DNA of 5,879 nt, from the NCBI GenBank assembly GCA_042090735.1, contig JBELIU010000184.1:1-5879 (forward strand), in the 5' to 3' direction. A model generated the notes under the pieces. The model searched no databases, was not told the origin of the DNA, and was given only the letters and a program-made list of their open reading frames with translations. The stretch comes from Novosphingopyxis sp042090735 (GTDB lineage: Bacteria; Pseudomonadota; Alphaproteobacteria; Sphingomonadales; Sphingomonadaceae). Each line of letters begins with the position of its first letter. Position 1 is the first letter of the stretch. Of this stretch, positions 3,923-5,879 are shown piece by piece. The position numbers and the translations under genes were made by a program.

Positions 3923-5879
3923 TCAATTCACCAGATCCATTTCCTCCACCAGGTTCGTCGCCCCGTCGACCTTGGACATAACCCACAGCATGTAGCGCGA
4001 ATCGACATGGATCGTCCGCGTGGTGCGCGGATCGAAATCCCAGTCGGAATTGACGCTCTCGAACGTCCCGTCGAACAGCAGGCCGACCAGCTCGCCGCGC
4101 GCATTCATCGTGGCAGAGCCCGAATTGCCGCCGGTGGAATCGAGATCAGACAGGAAGTTCACCGGAACCGAGCCGATGCTGTCCAGCTTGTAACGGCCGT
4201 AATCCGCCGCACGGATCAGCTCCAGCTCGCGCTGCGGGGCGTTGAACGGTTCCTCGCCGGTATCCTTGGCAGTGATCCCTTCCAGCGTGGTGAACGGCGT
4301 ATAGACCAGCCCGTCCTTGGGCGATCCGCCGATCACCGTGCCATAAGTAACGCGCAGCGTGCTGTTGGCATCCGGATAGGTGATCTTCCCGTTCTCCCGC
4401 TGCCAGGCGATGATCGCGTCCATATAAGCCGGGCGAAGGGCAAGGCCACGGCCCGCGCGGTCCTTGGACTCCGCTTCCTGCTCCCGGTCATGCGGGTAGA
4501 GCGCGACCGCGAGTTGCAGGAACGGGTCCTTGCTCGCCTCGATCTCGGCTGCACTGGCGTCCATCAGCGCCAGGCGCCGCTCGGTCTCGTCCAGCGCCGT
4601 GTTCGCGTAATAAGCGTCCAGCTTCTTGCTCAGCTGCGCGTCCGTCATGTTCGGGGTTAGGCCCAGGGCCTTGTCGAACACGGCGACATGCTGCGCCTCG
4701 GGCTGCTGGACGTAATCCTTCAGGAACATCATCCACTCGGCCTTGTCGACCGCCGGATCGTAACGCCGGTCGAGCGCCTGCAAACCTTGCTTGAAGAACG
4801 TCATGTCGCGTTCCTGATAGCCGGATTCGCGCTCCGCGTTCGGCTTCTCCTTTTCCTTGGCGAGCCGATAGAGCCGCTCCGCCGTGCCCAAAAGCTGCGC
4901 GTTGGTCGCGAAATTGTACCAGAAGTCCTGACGGGCAGAAGCTGCTGCCTCCGCCGTCAGCGCATCGAGCGCGGTGAGATCGGCGGCATAATGCGCACGC
5001 GACGGATCGGCAGCGATCCAGGCGTTCAGCGCATCCTCCCGCTCACGGCGGCGCTGGACAAGGCCGACGCTGCGCGCGCCGGCAATCTGGCCGCGCAGGT
5101 TCTTCTCGTAATTGTTGAGACCCGCGAGGCGCGCTTCATATTTCACGCGCGCGTCGGAACCATCCGGCGCCGCGCTCTCGATCGTGTCGATCCAGTTGTT
5201 GAGCAGCGTCACATAGGTCGGATATTGCCAGTCGAAGGTGTTCTCCACCTCGGCAAGGCGCGCATAACGGCTGGTCGAACCGGGATAGCCCGCGGCCATC
5301 ACGAAATCGCCTTCCTTGAGGCCGCCCGCGCTCACCTTCAAATGATGCTCGGGCTTATAGGGAACGTTGGTTTCGGCATAATCCGCGGCCGAACCGTCCG
5401 GGGCTACATAGGCGCGATAGAAGCCGAAATCGCCGGTGTGGCGCGGCCACTGCCAGTTGTCGATGTCGCCGCCATATTTGCCGACAGAATCGCCCGGCGC
5501 GTAGACGAGACGCACGTCGCGAATTTCCAGGCGCTTGATCAGCTTGTACTGATCGCCGCCATAGAAGCTGGCGACCTGACACCGAAAGCCGGGCGTCTGT
5601 TCGCATTCTGCAACCAGGTCCTTCATTCGCTGGTCCACCAAAGCATAGCGTTCCCCACCGGAAAGGTTCGCGGTGCCCTTCGTCACCGGTTCGGTAACGT
5701 CGGTCAGTTCGGTGGTGACGTAGATACGGCTGCCCGGCGCAGCGGGCACTTCCTCTTCCATCGACTTGGCGAGGAAGCCGTCTTCCAGATAATTCTTTTC
5801 CGCGGTGGAGTTGTACTGGACCGATCCCCGCACGCAGTGATGGTTGGAGACCACGAGCCCTTCCGGCGAAACGAAACTG
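3923..5879 (-). CDS. S46 family serine dipeptidyl-peptidase (DPP7/DPP11 type), N-terminus outside window
   Basis: The C-terminal 651 residues of an S46 peptidase, which releases N-terminal dipeptides from oligopeptides, normally in the periplasm. Numbering here starts at a GTG codon at 5854-5852, which is internal: the upstream frame reads SFVSPEGLV, the conserved family lead-in. The gene therefore runs off the window and lacks about 60-75 residues, including any signal peptide. The catalytic triad is visible. His is in SNHHC (H6, about 5837-5839), Asp in PRHTGDF (D142, 5429-5431) and Ser in GGNSGSA (S578, 4121-4123). The spacings are close to those of characterised S46 enzymes. A helical domain lies between D142 and S578 (about 200-490). 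Cysteines C84 and C92 may form a disulphide, fitting export. Residue 18 after the catalytic Ser is Gly (G596), as in DPP7-like enzymes preferring hydrophobic P1, rather than the Arg of DPP11. The gene is convergent with hup; the stop TGA is at 3925-3923. Family certain, substrate inferred. Confidence 0.93.
   Translation of the reverse strand, partial: SFVSPEGLVVSNHHCVRGSVQYNSTAEKNYLEDGFLAKSMEEEVPAAPGSRIYVTTELTDVTEPVTKGTANLSGGERYALVDQRMKDLVAECEQTPGFRCQVASFYGGDQYKLIKRLEIRDVRLVYAPGDSVGKYGGDIDNWQWPRHTGDFGFYRAYVAPDGSAADYAETNVPYKPEHHLKVSAGGLKEGDFVMAAGYPGSTSRYARLAEVENTFDWQYPTYVTLLNNWIDTIESAAPDGSDARVKYEARLAGLNNYEKNLRGQIAGARSVGLVQRRREREDALNAWIAADPSRAHYAADLTALDALTAEAAASARQDFWYNFATNAQLLGTAERLYRLAKEKEKPNAERESGYQERDMTFFKQGLQALDRRYDPAVDKAEWMMFLKDYVQQPEAQHVAVFDKALGLTPNMTDAQLSKKLDAYYANTALDETERRLALMDASAAEIEASKDPFLQLAVALYPHDREQEAESKDRAGRGLALRPAYMDAIIAWQRENGKITYPDANSTLRVTYGTVIGGSPKDGLVYTPFTTLEGITAKDTGEEPFNAPQRELELIRAADYGRYKLDSIGSVPVNFLSDLDSTGGNSGSATMNARGELVGLLFDGTFESVNSDWDFDPRTTRTIHVDSRYMLWVMSKVDGATNLVEEMDLVN

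Noticed and set aside
3893..4660. Open frame of 255 codons on the plus strand opposite the S46 peptidase
   Set aside because: It is antisense to the peptidase's conserved serine-containing region, is Arg/Gln/His-rich with no recognisable domain, and is best explained by codon bias of the real gene.
5852..5854. GTG at 5854 as the start of the S46 peptidase
   Set aside because: The frame continues upstream with SFVSPEGLV, the conserved sequence preceding the catalytic His, so the start lies beyond the window edge.

Overview
The window looks like a chromosomal housekeeping segment from a GC-rich alphaproteobacterium, most likely a sphingomonad (Sphingomonadales, Erythrobacter/Novosphingobium-like). 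This rests on three things: the style of the DnaX C-terminus and of the YbaB, Lon and HU proteins; a dnaX-ybaB pair followed by lon and hup; and an S46 dipeptidyl-peptidase, a family common in sphingomonads, xanthomonads and Bacteroidetes. The assignment is by recalled family resemblance, not by a search.

Layout, left to right. Positions 1-387 (+) hold the C-terminal end of dnaX (DNA polymerase III tau/gamma, clamp loader). Its stop overlaps the start of ybaB/ebfC (384-719, +) by an ATGA, so the two are probably translationally coupled. An 81-base gap holds a heat-shock-type (RpoH-like) promoter candidate and a GC-rich hairpin just before the lon ribosome binding site. lon (801-3197, +) encodes a complete ATP-dependent protease of 798 residues. 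A 204-base gap then carries a strong hairpin, a good -35 element (TTGACA) with an alphaproteobacterial-style -10, and a structured leader. It leads into hup (3402-3674, +), a 90-residue HU protein that ends at a textbook intrinsic terminator (about 3739-3769). A 153-base intergenic stretch (3770-3922) with nested inverted repeats separates hup from a convergent minus-strand gene (3923-5879 and beyond). That gene encodes an S46 serine dipeptidyl-peptidase whose N-terminus, including any signal peptide, lies outside the window.

How the genes work together. dnaX acts in the replisome; YbaB and HU are DNA-binding nucleoid proteins; Lon is the quality-control and regulatory protease, which in other bacteria degrades HU-type and cell-cycle proteins. 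lon next to hup is a widely conserved neighbourhood. The S46 peptidase is functionally separate: a predicted exported enzyme that removes dipeptides from oligopeptides in the periplasm.

I see no mobile element, CRISPR array, tRNA or rRNA, and no convincing undescribed multi-gene system. The points worth a second look are small-scale: the lon leader (tandem Shine-Dalgarno/ATG modules around a hairpin), the paired GANTC sites in the hup leader, the hup-S46 intergenic repeats, and the specificity residue of the S46 enzyme.
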